Positions 37,214 through 46,825 are shown, counted from the stretch's first letter. The stretch is DNA of 64,000 nt from Grimontia indica (GCF_000333895.2 NZ_ANFM02000002.1:124001-188000); one strand, 5' to 3'. Made by a program: numbers and translations. Notes: generated by a model from the letters alone, not told the origin.

Positions 37214-39646
37214 ATGTCTGCTTGCCAATCGATTTATCACAAGCTATTGAATTTACCGCTGTCGGTACTGGTGAAAACCATCAGTATTCCGTCAGATCCC
37301 ATAAACCAGCTGGACCTCGATCTGTCCCGCCCTATGGTTTATGTCTTGCCGTTCCGCTCTCATACCGATCTGCTGACCTTGCGCAGCAGCTGTCTGCAAC
37401 TCGGCTTACCAGACCCGCTGGAACCTTTGGAACTGGGTGGAAAAAGCCTGCCGCGCTATGTGTGCGTGTCTGAAGGCAAGCGCATGTTTAAAGACAGCGA
37501 CCCTGTCCCGGCAGACTCCCTCACTCTGTTCACCGAATGGCTCGAGCTGCACAAGCGTGACACTGAGCTCGACATCCAAATGGTGCCGGCATCTGTGGTG
37601 TGGAACCGCGACCCGGGCAATGAATCACGTCCGGCAGCACCTGCCCTGCAAGCCATGAATGGCCTGCAAAAGTGCTATACCATTTTGACGCTGGGTCGTG
37701 ACAGCATGGTTCGCTTTAGTAATGCGGTTTCCCTGCGTTTTATGGCAGACAAGCACGGCACAGACACCACGATCGCGAACAAGCTGGCACGTGTGGCGAA
37801 AATCCACTTCTCACGCCAGAAAATGGCGGCATCAGGCCCTGGCTTGCCGGATCGTCAATTGCTGTTCAAACGCCTGCTGGCTTCCAAAGCCATTGATAAA
37901 GCGGTACAGGATGAAGCGGCAAGCCGTGATGTGCCGGTAGAGAAAGTACGTAAAGAAGCCATCGACATGATGGAAGAAATCGCTGCGGACTTCTCACCAA
38001 GCCTTATCCGCTATGCCGATCGTCTACTGACCTGGCTTTGGAACAAGCTGTATCAAGGCCTTAATATCAATAACTCCGAGCGTGTCCGTAAGCTGGCGCA
38101 AGATGGTCATGAGATTGTGTACGTGCCTTGCCACCGTTCGCACATGGACTACCTGCTGCTTTCGTACGTGCTGTATAAAGAAGGTCTGGTGCCACCGCAC
38201 ATCGCGGCGGGCGTAAACCTGAACTTCTTCCCGGCGGGTCCTATTTTCCGTCGCGGCGGCGCGTTCTTCCTGCGCCGTACTTTTAAGGGCAACCGCCTCT
38301 ATTCCACGGTATTTCGCGAATATTTGGCTGAGCTTTTTGCCAAAGGTTACTCAGTGGAGTACTTCTCGGAAGGTGGGCGTTCGCGCACTGGCCGTCTGCT
38401 TCCGGCGAAAACCGGCATGCTGGCAATGACCATTCAAGCGATGCTGCGTGGCCTCAAGCGCCCCGTCACTTTGGTACCTGTCTACATCGGTTACGAGCAC
38501 GTGATGGAAGTCAGCACCTACGCCAAAGAACTTCAGGGCAAGCGCAAAGAGAAAGAAAGTTTCGGTCAGGTGCTGGGCATTCTTCGCAAACTGCGTAACT
38601 ACGGTAAGGGCTACGTAAACTTCGGTGAGCCGATTCCTGTGAACCACTTTCTGAATGAGAAGGCACCGGATTGGCAAAAAGACATCGACCCGATTGAACC
38701 TCAGCGTCCAGATTGGTTGCTACCAGCGGTGAATGAGTTGGCAGAGCGCATGATGACCAAAATCAACGATGCCGCTGCAGCCAATGCCCTGACCCTGTGT
38801 GCGACAGCCCTGCTCGCTTCCCGCCAGAGTGCATTGAGCCGTGAAGCGCTGGAAGAACAAATCACAATTTATCTTGAGTTGTTGCGTCAGGTACCGTATT
38901 CAGCGACCAGTACAGTGCCAGCAGATTCCGCGCAGGAACTGGTTGAGCATGCGCTGAGCCTGAACAAGTTCGTGGTCGAGAAAGACTCGCTGGGTGAAGT
39001 GATTTCGCTGGACCGTCAGCAGGCCATCCTGATGACTTTCTACCGCAACAACATCATTCACCTGTTTGCGGTACCGTCACTGATCGCGCAAATGCTGGTA
39101 TTCAAGACCAGTGTTTCACGTGAAAACCTGATGGACTCGATTCGTCAGCTTTACCCGCTGCTGAAAGCTGAGCTGTTCATGAGCTTCGATGATGCATCTT
39201 TGCAGAGCTACATCGATGCGACCTTGATTGAGCTTGAGCGTCAATCGCTGATCACCGTAGACGGTGACACCATCAGTCGTAACAACGGCAAGCTGACTCA
39301 ACTTCAGTTGCTGGGCCGCACGATTGCAGAAACCCTGCAGCGCTACGCGATCACCCTGACGCTGTTCAGCCATGAGCCAGACACCTCGAAGTCCGATCTG
39401 GAGCAACAAAGCCAGATGATGGCACAACGTTTGAGCCGTCTACACGGTATCAACGCACCGGAATTCTTCGACAAAGGCGTGTTTGCGACATTGCTGAACT
39501 CGCTGCGTGAACAGGGCTATCTGAATGACGACGACCATGCCCGCGCTGATCGCGTTGAGGCGCTACGCGAGTGTGTGTTCGGTTTGATTTCACCGGAAGT
39601 GCAGCTGACCATTCAGGCTATCCTCAACCAGCCATCCGAGGATTGA
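37214..39646 (+). CDS. plsB: Glycerol-3-phosphate 1-O-acyltransferase PlsB
   Basis: First acylation step of phospholipid synthesis, at the inner membrane. 810 residues, the usual PlsB length. Acyltransferase motifs: [12 protein letters not shown] (HxxxxD, about 305-310), [22 protein letters not shown] and the VPVYIGYE block. Divergent from lexA (244 bp), as in E. coli and vibrios. Preceded by AGAGG. Ends at a bidirectional terminator facing ubiA. Confidence 0.96.
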   Translation: MSACQSIYHKLLNLPLSVLVKTISIPSDPINQLDLDLSRPMVYVLPFRSHTDLLTLRSSCLQLGLPDPLEPLELGGKSLPRYVCVSEGKRMFKDSDPVPADSLTLFTEWLELHKRDTELDIQMVPASVVWNRDPGNESRPAAPALQAMNGLQKCYTILTLGRDSMVRFSNAVSLRFMADKHGTDTTIANKLARVAKIHFSRQKMAASGPGLPDRQLLFKRLLASKAIDKAVQDEAASRDVPVEKVRKEAIDMMEEIAADFSPSLIRYADRLLTWLWNKLYQGLNINNSERVRKLAQDGHEIVYVPCHRSHMDYLLLSYVLYKEGLVPPHIAAGVNLNFFPAGPIFRRGGAFFLRRTFKGNRLYSTVFREYLAELFAKGYSVEYFSEGGRSRTGRLLPAKTGMLAMTIQAMLRGLKRPVTLVPVYIGYEHVMEVSTYAKELQGKRKEKESFGQVLGILRKLRNYGKGYVNFGEPIPVNHFLNEKAPDWQKDIDPIEPQRPDWLLPAVNELAERMMTKINDAAAANALTLCATALLASRQSALSREALEEQITIYLELLRQVPYSATSTVPADSAQELVEHALSLNKFVVEKDSLGEVISLDRQQAILMTFYRNNIIHLFAVPSLIAQMLVFKTSVSRENLMDSIRQLYPLLKAELFMSFDDASLQSYIDATLIELERQSLITVDGDTISRNNGKLTQLQLLGRTIAETLQRYAITLTLFSHEPDTSKSDLEQQSQMMAQRLSRLHGINAPEFFDKGVFATLLNSLREQGYLNDDDHARADRVEALRECVFGLISPEVQLTIQAILNQPSED

Positions 39647-39666
39647 TAACCTCAATTCGCCGAAAC

Positions 39667-39697
39667 AAAAAACTCGCCTACAAGGCGAGTTTTTTTA
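39667..39697. terminator. Bidirectional terminator plsB/ubiA
   Basis: Stem AAAAACTCGCCT / AGGCGAGTTTTT with an ACA loop between converging genes. Confidence 0.9.
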
Positions 39698-39715
39698 TTG
39701 TTGTTAAGTTGCGTA

Positions 39716-40576
39716 TTACTTGATCAACACAGCAAGCGCCAAACCAATAAAGACCAGCATTCCGACGTAGTTATTATTCAGGAAGGCTTTGAAGCAAAGC
39801 TCTCTCTCACGACCACGCGCCAACCATTGCTGATAAACAAACAGCGCCGAAGCGGCCAACAGGAACCAGTAGTAAACCTGTGAAAGCCCGCTGAGGTAGC
39901 CCACCAGTACCAACAACAGGACCGTAATCAGTTGCAGGATACCAACGGCAATCTTGTCGAAGCGCCCAAAGAGAATGGCTGAAGATTTGATGCCGACTTT
40001 CAGATCATCATCGCGATCAACCATTGCATATAGGGTGTCATAAGCCACGGTCCATAACACATTGGCCAGAAACAACATCCACGCCACTGGCGGCAATTCG
40101 CCAGACTGCGCCGCATAGGCCATCGGGATCGCCCAGCTGAATGCCATGCCAAGCACCAACTGCGGCATATGGGTGAAGCGTTTCATGAAGGGATAGACAG
40201 ACGCCAGCAGTGCAGCAACCACAGATAATTTAATGGTCAGCGGGTCAAGCGTCAGTACCAGCAGGAATGCGCCCAAAATCAGCAGACCAAACAGGGCTAA
40301 TGCCTCTTTGGCGGTCACCAGTCCTGAAGGTAGCGGGCGGGCTTTAGTGCGTTTCACATGACCATCAAAGTTACGATCAGCAAAGTCATTAATCACACAG
40401 CCTGCTGCTCGCATCATAATAACGCCAAGTACGAAGACCACCAGTACGTGCAGGTTCGGCATCCCATCAGCTGCCAAAAACAATGCCCAAAGCGTTGGCC
40501 AAAGCAGTAACAAACTACCGATTGGCCTGTCCATGCGCGTTAATTGCCAATACGCTCTCGCCTTGGCCGCATCCAT
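39716..40576 (-). CDS. ubiA: 4-hydroxybenzoate octaprenyltransferase UbiA
   Basis: Membrane prenyltransferase that attaches the polyprenyl tail to 4-hydroxybenzoate in ubiquinone synthesis. 286 residues with eight to nine helices. The two Asp-rich motifs are [15 protein letters not shown] (NDxxDxxxD) and [12 protein letters not shown] (DxxxD). Directly downstream of ubiC, whose stop abuts this start, so the substrate-making and substrate-using enzymes are co-transcribed. Confidence 0.96.
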   Translation of the reverse strand: MDAAKARAYWQLTRMDRPIGSLLLLWPTLWALFLAADGMPNLHVLVVFVLGVIMMRAAGCVINDFADRNFDGHVKRTKARPLPSGLVTAKEALALFGLLILGAFLLVLTLDPLTIKLSVVAALLASVYPFMKRFTHMPQLVLGMAFSWAIPMAYAAQSGELPPVAWMLFLANVLWTVAYDTLYAMVDRDDDLKVGIKSSAILFGRFDKIAVGILQLITVLLLVLVGYLSGLSQVYYWFLLAASALFVYQQWLARGRERELCFKAFLNNNYVGMLVFIGLALAVLIK

Positions 40577-41113
40577 TTAGCCTTCCTCCTGATACACCGG
40601 CGCATCCGGCAAAAACAGCTCGGAGACCAGCATCGGCTTTTCATTGACCCACAAACGCGAACGGCGCGCCAGCAGGGTTTGTCCTTCTACCACAACAGTC
40701 GTCACTTCAATGGCATCACGACGGGCATTGGCCTGATTAAACACGCGCTGCCCCAAAGGCACCGCGCCAAGATCTGCAATGTCTTGCTCTTTTTCTGTCA
40801 GGGTCGATTTAGGCACCAAAGTACGTGCACATAGCCATGCATCCCCATCGCCAGACAGGACCACTTCACGCACCAAACAAGACTCTTCACCCAACAGGCT
40901 GAGCTCGTTCTCAGTCAGGGCAGATTGTTCTATTTCATGTAAGCCCAACACCTCAACGGCCAGCGTACGACAGTGCGCTTTCAGCCTTTCTGTCATCGAG
41001 TGGCGTTCCAGTAACCACGCCCCTTCGCGGGTAGTTTCAAGTGTTTGCCAGTCTGGCTCCTCCCACTTTGCATTCATGAGAGCTTGTAAGTGTAATTCCT
41101 TGAATTCTGACAT
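40577..41113 (-). CDS. ubiC: Chorismate pyruvate-lyase UbiC
   Basis: Splits chorismate into 4-hydroxybenzoate and pyruvate, first committed step of ubiquinone synthesis. 178 residues from the ATG at 41113 (AGGAT just before it); the longer frame upstream runs into the hairpin repeat region and is not conserved. Conserved parts include REVVLSGDGDAWLCARTLVP, LGQRVF and RRSRLWVNEKPMLVSELFLP. Typical length about 165-185. Operon with ubiA. Confidence 0.93.
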   Translation of the reverse strand: MSEFKELHLQALMNAKWEEPDWQTLETTREGAWLLERHSMTERLKAHCRTLAVEVLGLHEIEQSALTENELSLLGEESCLVREVVLSGDGDAWLCARTLVPKSTLTEKEQDIADLGAVPLGQRVFNQANARRDAIEVTTVVVEGQTLLARRSRLWVNEKPMLVSELFLPDAPVYQEEG

Positions 41114-41181
41114 GTTATCCTGAGCCAAAGAGCAAAAAAACCACAAAACTTTCGCCGAATCGGCCAATAGTGTTTAGTATT

Positions 41182-41232
41182 AATATACCTAAACCACTTA
41201 GAGATTCGGGCTTTAAGTGGTTTAGGTATATT
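41182..41232. repeat. Perfect 19-bp inverted repeat with 13-nt loop
   Basis: AATATACCTAAACCACTTA at 41182-41200 is exactly complementary to 41214-41232. It lies between divergent ubiC and the FliL-like gene. No T run follows on either strand, so it is not a standard terminator. The arm resembles the ends of the element at 3906-4171 (TATACC[C/T]AAAC[A/C]AC), suggesting a collapsed copy of such an element. Confidence 0.8.
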
Positions 41233-41314
41233 GCGCTATTGTACAGGCTGTGCCCCTATTCGCGCAGCTAAACTACCATAAGAGATTGATGAAATCCGGG
41301 GTTTGGCAAAAACC

Positions 41315-41722
41315 ATGAAAAAAAATATCACTGCTGTTTTCGCCTTAATCGTGTCTCTGCTGTTTTCCCTTCCAACCTTGGCTGAGGAAGAGAATGCCGC
41401 ACAGTTCAGCTATTTTACGCTTGAGCCAGAGATCACCACTAACTTTATTACGGAAGGCCGCAAACTTGGGTTTATTAATGTCCGAGTTGACCTAATGGTG
41501 GATGACCCTTCACTGATACAGATGCTGGAATATCACCAGCCGCTGATCCGCGACACCATCATTGAAGTGTTGAGCCAGGAAAATGAAGTGCGTGTGAAAT
41601 CCCTCTCCGGGCGCGAGTCGATTCGCAAAGCGTGTCTGGACAAGGTAAACGAAATGCTATTGGCGGAAACCAACCAGAAAGTCATTGCTGATCTGCTGTT
41701 TACAAAATACTTGTACCAGTAA
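41315..41722 (+). CDS. FliL-like secreted protein
   Basis: 135 residues from the ATG at 41315; an in-frame TTG 12 nt upstream is an alternative. A signal peptide (about 1-23, ending PTLA) precedes a FliL-type periplasmic domain (YFTLEPEITTNFI ... LGFINVRVDLMVDDPSLIQML ... NEMLLAETNQKVIADLLFTKYLYQ). FliL itself has an uncleaved anchor and sits in flagellar operons; this copy lies next to ubiC/ubiA, a position I also recall in Vibrio cholerae. A role in the flagellar motor or surface is possible but unproven. Confidence 0.75.
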   Translation: MKKNITAVFALIVSLLFSLPTLAEEENAAQFSYFTLEPEITTNFITEGRKLGFINVRVDLMVDDPSLIQMLEYHQPLIRDTIIEVLSQENEVRVKSLSGRESIRKACLDKVNEMLLAETNQKVIADLLFTKYLYQ

Positions 41723-41735
41723 GCGTTAAGAACTG

Positions 41736-41768
41736 AAAAGGCGGCCAGAGAGCCGCCTTTTGTTTTTT
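41736..41768. terminator. Terminator of the FliL-like gene and glpD
   Basis: AAAAGGCGGC / GCCGCCTTTT stem with a CAGAGA loop and T tail, between converging genes. Confidence 0.85.
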
Positions 41769-41780
41769 TGCTTTCCGGAC

Positions 41781-43316
41781 TCAGGCCGTCGCGGCCTCAT
41801 CCATTGCTGATGCGCCTGTGGAAATGTAGTCAGCAACCAGTTGTTGCTGTTCCTTAGAAAGGTACAAGCCCAGTTTGGTGCGACGCCACAGCAAATCTTC
41901 AGCATCCTGCACATATTCAGATGCCATCAGATACTCCACTTCGCGCTGTGACAGACCTTCACCGAAGTCGATACCCAGATCAGCAGCGGTCTTCGCGCCA
42001 TTGAGCCATACCCAGACGCGACTACCATAAGTGATGGCCAGACGGTTAGACGTGAAATCATCCATCCACGGACATTCTTGTTTCAAGCGCTGCTGCACAT
42101 CGTCGAAGCTTGAAATATCCTCACCACCAGGCAACACCTGATCTGCGGTCCAGTCTTCACCCATCTCAGGGAAGAAAGGCTCCAGCTTATTCACCGCTGC
42201 ACGAGCCAGTTTACGGTAGGTCGTCAGCTTTCCACCGAAAATGGTCAGCATAGGCGCATCACCGCCATTGTCATCCAGATCGAGGGTGTAATCACGGGTG
42301 ATGGCTTGTGGTGAGTCAGATTCATCGTCACAAAGTGGGCGCACGCCGCTGTAGGTCCACACCACATCATCCGTACTTAACTGATGTTTAAAGTGCTGGT
42401 TATAAACATTCAGCACATAATCGACTTCTTTCTGTTCAATCGCCACTTCACGTGGGTCGCCTTTGTATTCCACATCAGTCGTACCAATGATGGAGAAGCG
42501 GTCAAGATACGGCAGCACAAACACAATACGGCCATCTTCGTTTTGCAGGATGTAAGCGGCCTCTTCGTTATGGACGCGAGGCACGACCACATGGCTGCCT
42601 TTGATCAGGCGAATGCCGCGAGGCGATTTGAGCGAGGTGCTATCGTCATAGAAGGATTTCACCCAAGGGCCGGCCGCATTCACCAACACTTTGCATCGGC
42701 GACTGAAAACTTCTTGAGTCACAGTATCGAGGATATCCACGTCCCAAACGCCACCGTTTCTCTCTGCGCGCACGACCTTACAGCGGTTACGCACTTCCGC
42801 GCCACGCTCGGCTGCGTCCATGACATTCAGGATCACCAATCGCGCGTCATCGACCCAGCAATCTGAGTATTCGAAACCCTTTGTCATTTCAGGCTTCAGG
42901 ACAGAATCAGCACCAAAACGAAGCCCTTTACTGGCGGGCAAGGTGGTGCGCTTTCCAAGATGGTCATACATAAACAGACCGATACGGATCATCCAGGCCG
43001 GGCGAAGATGTGGGCGATGCGGCAAACGAAAACGCATCGGCCAGGCAAGGAATGGGGCTTTTTTCAAAAGCACTTCACGCTCGGCCAAGGCTTCACTGAC
43101 CAAACGAAATTCATAATGCTCGAGGTAACGAAGGCCGCCGTGAATAAGTTTGGAGCTGGCTGAAGACGTCGCAGAAGCAAAGTCGGCCGCTTCATAAAGG
43201 CCAACACTCAAACCACGACCAGCAGCATCCGCAGCGATACCCGCGCCATTAATGCCGCCACCGACAACAATCACATCCAACACGTCGTTATTTTGATTTT
43301 CTTTTGCCTGTTCCAT
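41781..43316 (-). CDS. glpD: Aerobic glycerol-3-phosphate dehydrogenase GlpD
   Basis: FAD enzyme at the inner membrane that oxidises glycerol 3-phosphate to dihydroxyacetone phosphate and passes electrons to quinone. 511 residues: the N-terminal dinucleotide motif VVGGGINGAGIAADAAGRG, the substrate-region signature SSKLIHGGLRYLEHYEFRLV, and FGGKLTTYRKLA near the C-terminal domain. Directly downstream of glpR, with a terminator and its own operator between them, so glpD is a separate GlpR-controlled unit. Confidence 0.96.
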   Translation of the reverse strand: MEQAKENQNNDVLDVIVVGGGINGAGIAADAAGRGLSVGLYEAADFASATSSASSKLIHGGLRYLEHYEFRLVSEALAEREVLLKKAPFLAWPMRFRLPHRPHLRPAWMIRIGLFMYDHLGKRTTLPASKGLRFGADSVLKPEMTKGFEYSDCWVDDARLVILNVMDAAERGAEVRNRCKVVRAERNGGVWDVDILDTVTQEVFSRRCKVLVNAAGPWVKSFYDDSTSLKSPRGIRLIKGSHVVVPRVHNEEAAYILQNEDGRIVFVLPYLDRFSIIGTTDVEYKGDPREVAIEQKEVDYVLNVYNQHFKHQLSTDDVVWTYSGVRPLCDDESDSPQAITRDYTLDLDDNGGDAPMLTIFGGKLTTYRKLARAAVNKLEPFFPEMGEDWTADQVLPGGEDISSFDDVQQRLKQECPWMDDFTSNRLAITYGSRVWVWLNGAKTAADLGIDFGEGLSQREVEYLMASEYVQDAEDLLWRRTKLGLYLSKEQQQLVADYISTGASAMDEAATA

Positions 43317-43322
43317 TACACC

Positions 43323-43364
43323 CTCACGCTCATACGAACATTTTAACTTTCGTTTTCGAGCATT
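43323..43364 (-). promoter_or_regulatory. GlpR operator(s) in front of glpD
   Basis: On the minus strand AATGCTCGAAAACGAAAGTT (43345-43364) matches the E. coli GlpR consensus (WATGTTCGWT AWCGAACATW) at most positions. A second, half-conserved copy beginning AATGTTCG lies 2 bp downstream (43323-43342), in tandem as in E. coli glpD. A possible promoter is TTGGGG-17-TAGAAT just upstream. Confidence 0.65.
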
Positions 43365-43423
43365 CTAGTACAAAAAAGCGCCATCCCCAATGACAAAATG
43401 AAGAAAAATCGCGCATTACGGGC

Positions 43424-43450
43424 ATAAAAAAACCGCCATCAGGCGGTTTT
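43424..43450 (-). terminator. glpR terminator
   Basis: AAAACCGCC / GGCGGTTTT stem with a TGAT loop and a T run on the minus strand, between glpR and glpD. Confidence 0.85.
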
Positions 43451-43467
43451 GTTGTCGGAAAGGAAAA

Positions 43468-44229
43468 TCATTCGACCATTTCTATTTGAGTTTCAGTATC
43501 TTGCAACCGCGCTTGCAGCGTTTCCGGTAAAGGCGCATTGGTGAAAAGCATATCGACCTGCGCAATATCACCAACGTTCACCATGGCACTTCGGCCAAAC
43601 TTGGTGTGGTCAACGGCCAGCATGACTGAGCGGCTGTTCTCCATAATGGCTTGCTTCACACGTACTTCGTGATAATCAAAATCCAACAGGCTACCGTCGA
43701 GGTCAATACCACTGATCCCCAGAATGCCGAAATCCAGACGGAACTGGGAAATGAAGTCCAGCGTCGCCTCACCCATAATGCCTCCATCACGGTTGCGCAC
43801 TTCTCCACCCGCCATGATGATGCGAAAGTCTTCTTTGGCCATCAGAATACTGGCTGCATTGAGGTTATTGGTCACAATGCGCAGATCTTGGTGGTTCAGC
43901 AGTGCACGCGCGACCGCTTCCGGCGTGGTACCGATGTCGATAAACAGGGTCGCACCATCTGGAATATGCGCCACAAGCGCCTGTGCCAACTTATTCTTGG
44001 CTTCGTGCTGCATAGCCTTACGGGCGTCATAGGCGGTGTTAACAGAGCTGGAAGGGATGGTGGCGCCACCATGCTGGCGACGGATTTTGTTCTCGGCCGC
44101 AAGTTCGTTCAGGTCGCGGCGGATGGTTTGGGGGCTGACATCAAAGTGAGCCACCAGATCGTCAGTGCTGACGTATCCTTTGCTTCGAACAAGATCGAGT
44201 ATTTCCTGGTGGCGTAATGTCTGTTTCAC
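43468..44229 (-). CDS. glpR: Glycerol-3-phosphate regulon repressor GlpR
   Basis: DeoR-family repressor, 253 residues, released by glycerol 3-phosphate. Start at the GTG at 44229, where the conserved N-terminus (V/M)KQTLRHQEILDLV begins and AGGGG precedes. Winged helix-turn-helix with FDVSPQTIRRDLNELA; the sugar-phosphate domain contains DIGTTPEAVARAL and TLDFISQFRLDFGILGISGID. Likely acts on the operator in front of glpD. Third gene of glpE-glpG-glpR (94 bp after glpG). Confidence 0.95.
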   Translation of the reverse strand: MKQTLRHQEILDLVRSKGYVSTDDLVAHFDVSPQTIRRDLNELAAENKIRRQHGGATIPSSSVNTAYDARKAMQHEAKNKLAQALVAHIPDGATLFIDIGTTPEAVARALLNHQDLRIVTNNLNAASILMAKEDFRIIMAGGEVRNRDGGIMGEATLDFISQFRLDFGILGISGIDLDGSLLDFDYHEVRVKQAIMENSRSVMLAVDHTKFGRSAMVNVGDIAQVDMLFTNAPLPETLQARLQDTETQIEMVE

Positions 44230-44323
44230 GGCATCCCCTGCGAAAAAGTAAAAACCACACACAGTTTACGTGGCTGCACTGGGAATGCCAATCAGGCCAG
44301 TTCAAGGATGAGCAGAGCTCACA

Positions 44324-45160
44324 TTACCTCGCCTTTCTCAGTTTGGCGTCTATGAATCCAAGCGCACAGCCTGACACTAAACCGAAAAGGTGCGCCATAT
44401 TGGCAATGGCCATACCGAAGGGTTCGAAAAAGCCCACGGCAAGCCAAAGCAGCATAAAGCCGACATAGGCCGGTTCAATCGAAAGTCCCCGCTCTGGTGC
44501 CAAAGCCCCCATGAGCCACAAGTAACCCAACAACGCATACACGACACCGGACATACCGCCGAAAGCCGGGCCTTCAAAGGCGTACTGACCAAGGCCGGAG
44601 AAAAGTGCCGTCAGCAGAAAAAGCTGCATGAGCTTGGCGCTACCACTGTGTTTTTCGATTTTGCCGCCAAGCACCCACCACCACAGCAGGTTGAAAACGA
44701 TGTGAGTCGCGGAGAAATGAAGCAAGGCGTGAGAGAACAGCCGCCAAAGTTGCCATTGCTGGTCGTCTGTCGCCGGGAAGTGGAGCAGAGAGAACACATC
44801 ATTGCCGAAACCCAAAGTCAGCCCGGCATACACCACAATACACACCACCATGATAGACAGCGTGAAAGGCCCTGCATTTTGTTTGAGCGAAGTCAGCAGT
44901 CCCTGACGTGGATAGAAAAACTTGGCGGTGCGGCTTTCAGCCATGTTCCACGACGCTGCCTGATATTTCTCATCACCCGGGTTTTGAAGGAAAGCGGCGA
45001 GTTCAGCTTCTGCCTCAATCTGGTACTGGCTATCTGCCAGCCATAAGGCAAACTGCCCTTCCCCCTCTGGCATCATCTGAATCGCGATGTTCCTTGATGC
45101 CATGTAATCGATAAAAGCCTGCGCGGCTCGGGGGTTAGAAAGTGCAGTCAGCCTTATCAT
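44324..45160 (-). CDS. glpG: Rhomboid intramembrane serine protease GlpG
   Basis: 278 residues from the ATG at 45160 (GAGGT before it). A cytoplasmic N-terminal domain (1-70) precedes six transmembrane helices. The catalytic Ser lies in GGMSGVVYALLGY and the His in NMAHLFGL; the L1-loop WR is in QLWRLFSHALLH. It cleaves helix-destabilised membrane proteins; the glycerol-operon placement is traditional and not mechanistic. Second gene of glpEGR. Confidence 0.95.
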   Translation of the reverse strand: MIRLTALSNPRAAQAFIDYMASRNIAIQMMPEGEGQFALWLADSQYQIEAEAELAAFLQNPGDEKYQAASWNMAESRTAKFFYPRQGLLTSLKQNAGPFTLSIMVVCIVVYAGLTLGFGNDVFSLLHFPATDDQQWQLWRLFSHALLHFSATHIVFNLLWWWVLGGKIEKHSGSAKLMQLFLLTALFSGLGQYAFEGPAFGGMSGVVYALLGYLWLMGALAPERGLSIEPAYVGFMLLWLAVGFFEPFGMAIANMAHLFGLVSGCALGFIDAKLRKAR

Positions 45161-45182
45161 AGTACCTCTTCGTTGTTTTCGA

Positions 45183-45512
45183 TCAGATGCCCGATTCCAC
45201 CGGCAGGGATTGTCGGTGCCAGGCTTCGAATCCACCATCTACACTGTACACCTGCTCAAAGCCTTGGTTAATCAAATATTGTGCTGCGCCCTGACTGCTC
45301 ACGCCGTGGTAACACATCACCAATACTGGCTGCTCGAAGTCCACTTCATTCATAAACTGCACAATGGAGTCATTGGTAAGGTGAAATGCGCCCTGTGGAT
45401 GAGATAACTGAAATGACTGAGGATCCCGGATATCCACCATCACAGCGTGATGATCATCACCCTCCAGCATTGCCAAAGCGTCCGTTACAGAGATATGCGC
45501 AAATTGTTCCAT
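45183..45512 (-). CDS. glpE: Thiosulfate sulfurtransferase GlpE (single-domain rhodanese)
   Basis: 109-residue rhodanese that moves sulfane sulfur from thiosulfate to a thiol or cyanide acceptor. Single domain with the active Cys in VMCYHGVSS (about residue 65; the five-residue loop of GlpE type), plus [13 protein letters not shown] and the closing DGGFEAWHR. First gene of glpE-glpG-glpR, 22 bp from glpG. The 321-bp region upstream contains DnaA-box-like motifs. Confidence 0.94.
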   Translation of the reverse strand: MEQFAHISVTDALAMLEGDDHHAVMVDIRDPQSFQLSHPQGAFHLTNDSIVQFMNEVDFEQPVLVMCYHGVSSQGAAQYLINQGFEQVYSVDGGFEAWHRQSLPVESGI

Positions 45513-45656
45513 GGGTTATTCCACTCCCGTCTGACCTGATCAATATACGTCTCCCGGCCACTTATGGCTCCAAGACACGTAAAACAGCATTGTACATGAC
45601 TTTTTTCTTCACCATGCCATGGAGAATACAAGGACTTTGTATGCTTTTTCACCACC

Positions 45657-45747
45657 TGTGGAAAACACTGTGGATTGCGTTGATAAAGTATGATCTGAAA
45701 GCCGGATCCACTATATGTTGTGTTGATCGTAATAAAACTGTGGAAAA
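45657..45747. promoter_or_regulatory. Three DnaA-box-like motifs
   Basis: TGTGGAAAA at 45657-45665 and 45739-45747, and TGTGGATTG at 45669-45677; the DnaA box read on this strand is TGTGGATAA. The first two motifs are 3 bp apart in the same orientation. They lie between rpoH and glpE in an AT-rich stretch. Function unproven. Confidence 0.35.
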
Positions 45748-45784
45748 CATTTTTATCGGAGCGATTTTGGAAGAATTTCAGGTA

Positions 45785-45811
45785 CAAAAAAACCGACAAT
45801 CTGTCGGTTTT
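45785..45811 (-). terminator. rpoH terminator
   Basis: AAAACCGACA / TGTCGGTTTT stem with a GAT loop and T run, 23 bp after rpoH. Confidence 0.88.
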
Positions 45812-45833
45812 CTTCAACGTATTCAGTAGGCAA

Positions 45834-46697
45834 TCACAAAGCGTCGCCAACGGCTTCTTTCAGTTTACGCATCGCGTTCTTTTCAAGTTGACGGATACGC
45901 TCTGCAGACACCTGATAGTGATCAGCCAGTTCCTGCAAAGTGGCTTTGTTGTCATCGTCCAGCCAGCGTGAACGGATAATGTGCTGGCTACGCTCGTCGA
46001 GTCCGGACATGGCTTGTGCCAGGCGACGATTCGCGTGGTCTTCCCAGTTCTGTGATTCCAGGTTGGTCGCGACATCCGAGCTTTTATCTTCCAGATAGAA
46101 GACAGGAGCAACTGCACCGCCTTCACGCTCATCATCATCTGCGCCAGCGTCAAACCCAGCATCTTGCGCCGCAAGACGGGATTCCATCTCGCGCACTTCT
46201 GCCGCATCAACGCCCAGCTGGTCTGCGACCATATTCACTTCTTCGGCGTTGAACCAGCCCAGACGCTTCTTAGACTTACGCAGGTTGAAGAACAACTTAC
46301 GTTGCGCCTTGGTGGTTGCGACTTTCACGATACGCCAGTTACGCAGTACGTACTCGTGAATTTCTGCTTTGATCCAGTGAACAGCGAAAGATACCAGACG
46401 CACACCCACTTCCGGGTTAAAGCGCTTCACGGCCTTCATCAGACCAATGTTACCTTCCTGCACCAAATCAGACACTGGCAATCCATAACCGGAATAACCA
46501 CGGGCGATATGAACAACAAATCGCAGGTGAGACAGGATCAGGCCTTTCGCCGCATCCAGATCTTCCTCGTAGTGAAGACGTTCTGCCAGCTCACGCTCCT
46601 CGTCCGCAGACAGCATTGGGTAGCCGTTTACCTGCTGCAGATAGCTATCAAGGCTATCTTGGGAGATGGGGGCCAGTGCATACATCTCTGTTGTCAT
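45834..46697 (-). CDS. rpoH: RNA polymerase sigma-32 (heat-shock) factor RpoH
   Basis: Directs RNA polymerase to heat-shock promoters. 287 residues from the ATG at 46697 (AGAGGTG upstream; a GTG in the same frame lies inside the ribosome site). Region 2 ([38 protein letters not shown]), the RpoH box ([10 protein letters not shown]) and region 4.2 ([20 protein letters not shown]) are all present. The leader holds a 17-bp palindrome (46730-46746). Downstream of ftsX on the same strand, as in E. coli. Confidence 0.96.
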   Translation of the reverse strand: MTTEMYALAPISQDSLDSYLQQVNGYPMLSADEERELAERLHYEEDLDAAKGLILSHLRFVVHIARGYSGYGLPVSDLVQEGNIGLMKAVKRFNPEVGVRLVSFAVHWIKAEIHEYVLRNWRIVKVATTKAQRKLFFNLRKSKKRLGWFNAEEVNMVADQLGVDAAEVREMESRLAAQDAGFDAGADDDEREGGAVAPVFYLEDKSSDVATNLESQNWEDHANRRLAQAMSGLDERSQHIIRSRWLDDDNKATLQELADHYQVSAERIRQLEKNAMRKLKEAVGDAL

Positions 46698-46729
46698 TTT
46701 CACCTCTTTTCGACTTTATCGAACTATTC

Positions 46730-46746
46730 TTCGCTTTCGAAGCGAA
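46730..46746. promoter_or_regulatory. Palindrome in the rpoH 5' leader
   Basis: TTCGCTTTCGAAGCGAA: 7-bp inverted halves around TCG, 33 bp before the rpoH start. In mRNA it could fold as a hairpin. A weak minus-strand promoter (TTGCAG ... TAGAGT) lies just upstream. Confidence 0.35.
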
Positions 46747-46825
46747 CCAGATACTCTACTCGAGTTCAAAAAAACTGCAAGTAGGTACCATTTTGTGACC
46801 TGCTTTTATCGGATAGGTTCAAACA

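Larger units (their letters stand above)
45513..45833. other. Gene-free region glpE/rpoH
   Basis: 321 bp with no supported gene. It contains the rpoH terminator (45785-45811), three TGTGGA-type motifs (45657-45747) and presumably the glpE promoter. An open frame spanning it on the minus strand crosses the terminator and shows no conserved motif. Confidence 0.5.

Noticed and set aside
45485-45850. 121-residue minus-strand frame between glpE and rpoH
   Set aside because: It runs through the rpoH terminator and into both flanking genes; Cys- and Phe-rich chance translation.
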